A stretch of DNA of 64,000 bases, from the NCBI GenBank assembly GCA_900551245.1, contig URVC01000004.1, forward strand, positions 62,001 through 126,000. Direction: 5' to 3'. Source of the DNA: an uncultured bacterium. Its GTDB lineage: Bacteria > Verrucomicrobiota > Lentisphaeria > Victivallales > Victivallaceae. Position 1 is the stretch's first letter. Every line of letters starts with the position of its first letter. A program made the position numbers and the translations under genes. Below the pieces are notes generated by a model. It made no database searches and was not told the origin of the DNA. It saw only the letters and a list, made by a program, of their open reading frames with translations. This document shows, one piece after another, positions 61,872 through 64,000 of this stretch.

Positions 61872-62750
61872 ATGAACGACATGCTGTACTGCATCAAAAT
61901 CACGGACGAGTCCGGAGATTTCAATCTGGTTGCGGAAATGCTCGCCGCGCTGGAGCTTGACTTCAGCAGCTGGGAGGACCGGGAGAATCCGCGCGTCATC
62001 CACACCGTCTACGCTCAGGATCCGGAGAGCGCCGCCGCCAACCTCGAACGGCTCCGGAGCGCGATCCGCGAATGGGAAGCGCTCGGCGTCAAGGTGGGCG
62101 CGCTTGAAACCTTTGAAATGAAGAAAGAGGACTGGGCGGAGGCGTGGAAGAAATATTTCCACCTCATCCCGATCTCCGACCGGCTGATCATCAAACCGAG
62201 CTGGCTGGAGTGCGAGGAGAAACCCGGCCGGAAAATTCTGGAGATCGACCCGGGGATGGCGTTCGGCACCGGGCAGCACGCCACCACCTTCTACTGCCTC
62301 GAGGTGATCGACCGGCTGTCGACCGATCCGGAGGTGAAGAGTCTGCTCGACGCCGGGTGCGGCTCCGGAATTCTCTCCATCGCCGGCGCACTGCTCGGCT
62401 ACTCCCCGGTCGACTGTTTCGACAACGATCCGGAAGCGGTCGAAGTCTGCCGGGAAAATCTCGAGCGGAACCGGATCACCGGCGTGACGCCGACGGTGGG
62501 AGACGCCGCCGTCTATGCGGGCCGTCCGGAGAAGTATGATCTGGTCTGCGCCAACATTCTCGCGCATCTGCTGCTCGCCTTCCGGGAGAACATCGTCACC
62601 TGGGTGCGGCCGGGCGGCTATCTCACGCTGGCCGGCATCCTCACCGGGGAGTTCGATGCGCTGAGCAAGGCGTTCCAGCAGCTCGGCTTCCGGGAGCTGG
62701 AGCGCCGCACGCTGCGGGAGTGGACCAGCGGCCTCTTCCGCAAAGAGTGA
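61872..62750 (+). CDS. prmA: Ribosomal protein L11 methyltransferase
   Basis: PrmA trimethylates residues of ribosomal protein L11 using S-adenosylmethionine. The 292-residue protein has an N-terminal ferredoxin-like substrate-recognition domain, the block WKKYFHLIPISDRLIIKPSW, then the IDPGMAFGTGQHATT motif, SAM loop LLDAGCGSGILSIAGALLG and the motif DLVCANILAHLL. An AAGGAG lies seven bases before ATG 61872. It follows the PaaK-like gene by 54 bp. Confidence 0.94.
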   Translation: MNDMLYCIKITDESGDFNLVAEMLAALELDFSSWEDRENPRVIHTVYAQDPESAAANLERLRSAIREWEALGVKVGALETFEMKKEDWAEAWKKYFHLIPISDRLIIKPSWLECEEKPGRKILEIDPGMAFGTGQHATTFYCLEVIDRLSTDPEVKSLLDAGCGSGILSIAGALLGYSPVDCFDNDPEAVEVCRENLERNRITGVTPTVGDAAVYAGRPEKYDLVCANILAHLLLAFRENIVTWVRPGGYLTLAGILTGEFDALSKAFQQLGFRELERRTLREWTSGLFRKE

Positions 62751-62769
62751 CGGCGGAGTTTTCGAAGTT

Positions 62770-62815
62770 TTGCCCCGGAAATTCACTTGAAATCCGGGGC
62801 AAGGCATGGTATACT
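62770..62815 (+). promoter_or_regulatory. trpB promoter overlapped by a perfect inverted repeat
   Basis: TTGAAA (62787-62792), 17 bp and TATACT (62810-62815) form a good sigma70-type promoter. TTGCCCCGGA (62770-62779) and TCCGGGGCAA (62793-62802) are perfect inverted repeats with a 13-base gap that contains the -35; the right arm lies in the spacer. No T-run follows, so it is more likely an operator than a prmA terminator. Confidence 0.6.
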
Positions 62816-62833
62816 TTATAGATGCCGCCCCTC

Positions 62834-62848
62834 CCCGGCGATGCCGGG
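62834..62848 (+). promoter_or_regulatory. Short GC hairpin in the trpB leader
   Basis: CCCGGC-GAT-GCCGGG gives a 6-bp stem with a three-base loop in the roughly 75-base leader. No Trp-rich leader peptide is present. Confidence 0.35.
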
Positions 62849-62898
62849 AAACGGAGTCTGAACAGTCATTATTCACCAGATACGAAAGAGTTGAAATC

Positions 62899-64000
62899 AT
62901 GGATTATTCACGTTATTTCCGCGATTACCCCACTCCCGACGGCCGGTTCGGACCGTACGGCGGCGCCTATCTTCCGCCGAAACTCATGGCGGCGTTTCAG
63001 GAGATTCAGGACGCCTACCAGTCCATCTGCCGCTCCGCGCACTTCATCAATGAGCTGCGCCGCATCCGGCGGGAGTTTCAGGGGCGGCCGACTCCGGTCT
63101 ACCACTGCGACCGGCTGTCGCGGCTGCTCGGCAACTGCCAGATCTATCTCAAGCGCGAAGATCTCAACCACACCGGCGCCCATAAGCTCAACCACTGCAT
63201 GGGCGAAGGTCTGCTCGCCAAATTCATGGGCAAGAAGCGGCTGATCGCGGAAACCGGCGCCGGCCAGCACGGCGTGGCGCTCGCCACCGCCGCCGCCTAC
63301 TTCGGGCTGGAGTGCGAAATCCATATGGGCGAAGTCGATATCGCCAAGCAGGCCCCCAACGTGACCCGCATGAAGATTCTGGGCGCGAAAGTGGTTCCGG
63401 TCACCTTCGGGCTGAAGACCCTGAAGGAGGCGGTGGACTCCGCGTTTGAATCCTATGCGAAGAACTACAAAGATTCGATCTACTGCATCGGCTCGGTGCT
63501 CGGGCCGCACCCCTTCCCGCTGATGGTACGCGACTTCCAGTTCTGCATCGGCGAGGAATCGCGCGAACAGTTTCTGTCGATGACCGGCCAGCTGCCGGAT
63601 GCGATCTGCGCCTGCGTCGGCGGCGGCAGCAACGCAGCCGGCTCCTTCGCCGCCTACCTGGCGGACCCGGTGGACATCTACGGCGTCGAACCGCTCGGGC
63701 ACGGCTCCCACCTCGGCGACCATGCCGCGTCGCTGACCTACGGTACGCCGGGGTCGATGCACGGCTTCGACAGCTACATGCTCAAGGATGAATCGGGCGG
63801 TCCGGCGCCGGTCTATTCGATCGCCAGCGGCCTCGATTACCCCTCGGTCGGCCCGGAACACGCGTTCTGGAAGGACCTCGGCCGGGTCAACTACGTCACC
63901 TGTACCGACGAAGAGGCGGTGGACGCGTTCTTCAAGCTCTCCCGCTACGAAGGAATCATTCCGGCGCTGGAGAGCGCGCACGCGGTCGCCTATGCGATGA
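62899..64000 (+). CDS. trpB: Tryptophan synthase beta chain, 3' end outside the window
   Basis: TrpB condenses indole with serine using pyridoxal phosphate. The visible 367 codons contain FGPYGGAYLPPKLM, GRPTPVYHCDRLSRLLG, the PLP-lysine motif HTGAHKLNHCMGEGL, AETGAGQHGVALATAAAYFG and the phosphate-binding VGGGSNAAGS. Only some 30 residues should be missing at the right edge. Several positions differ from common TrpB (HKLN for HKIN, APNV for ALNV), so this may be a divergent member. ATG 62899 has AAAGAG upstream and a predicted promoter of its own; no trpA is visible before the edge. Confidence 0.93.
   Translation, partial: MDYSRYFRDYPTPDGRFGPYGGAYLPPKLMAAFQEIQDAYQSICRSAHFINELRRIRREFQGRPTPVYHCDRLSRLLGNCQIYLKREDLNHTGAHKLNHCMGEGLLAKFMGKKRLIAETGAGQHGVALATAAAYFGLECEIHMGEVDIAKQAPNVTRMKILGAKVVPVTFGLKTLKEAVDSAFESYAKNYKDSIYCIGSVLGPHPFPLMVRDFQFCIGEESREQFLSMTGQLPDAICACVGGGSNAAGSFAAYLADPVDIYGVEPLGHGSHLGDHAASLTYGTPGSMHGFDSYMLKDESGGPAPVYSIASGLDYPSVGPEHAFWKDLGRVNYVTCTDEEAVDAFFKLSRYEGIIPALESAHAVAYAM

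Noticed and set aside
62822..62898. Trp leader peptide before trpB
   Set aside because: The open frame in the leader contains no Trp cluster and runs on into trpB in another frame.
62908..63981. Long open frame on the minus strand opposite trpB
   Set aside because: It is a mirror of the GC-rich trpB codons, has no ribosome site or recognisable motif, while the plus strand encodes unmistakable TrpB.

Overview
The window looks like a piece of a Lentisphaerota (Victivallis-like, PVC group) chromosome. The reasoning is indirect. Six separate genes encode type II pseudopilin-like proteins of the 'FTLIELL...AxLLPAL' kind with a C-terminal H-X9-DG type motif, a family greatly expanded in Lentisphaerota and relatives. 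They lie among many large, unusual secreted glycoside hydrolases. Most of the sequence is GC-rich, and no SusC/SusD genes are present. The species cannot be named from the sequence alone.

Layout. 1-6792: the end of rpoN (sigma-54), facing a minus-strand division/cell-wall cluster mraZ-rsmH-ftsL-like-ftsI-murC-like. A sigma70-type promoter and four 10-bp repeats that probably bind MraZ precede mraZ. 6991-9012: a GT-C type membrane glycosyltransferase-like protein. 9013-48002: about 39 kb of carbohydrate-degradation genes in six modules. 48015-50934: a minus-strand set of tyrA, an ABC ATPase and an AGE-family sugar epimerase. 51063-58210: the nusA-infB-rbfA-nrnA-truB operon plus one unknown gene, with a leader terminator or attenuator. 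58273-62750: iorA-iorB-ACT protein-PaaK-like protein-prmA. 62899-64000: trpB, cut by the right edge.

The most interesting part is the modular region. Each module carries exactly one pseudopilin gene, next to secreted beta-barrel glycoside hydrolases and/or carbohydrate-binding proteins, and usually with its own GntR/LacI-like or AraC-like regulator. A (minus): GntR-pseudopilin-CBM protein-clan GH-A hydrolase. B (minus, with a divergent AraC): pseudopilin with an apparent T7 frameshift-GH-A hydrolase. C: (alpha/alpha)6 glycosidase-DMT transporter-pseudopilin-GH13-like-CBM9 lipoprotein-GH2. D: AraC-pseudopilin-GH-A-CBM protein. E: pseudopilin-GH2-unknown. F: GntR-pseudopilin-CBM protein-GH-A-alginate-lyase-like. 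Modules D and E share a promoter cassette with two TTCAGG motifs spaced 46 bp apart in both copies.

Working idea (inference): each polysaccharide-utilisation operon brings its own pseudopilin for a shared type II secretion or pilus-like machine encoded elsewhere, perhaps giving substrate-specific export, surface display or polysaccharide capture. All six pseudopilins lack the glycine normally found before the prepilin cleavage site, and at least five carry a conserved pair of cysteines. The pattern is repeated too often and too regularly to be accidental, although I cannot establish its novelty without a database.
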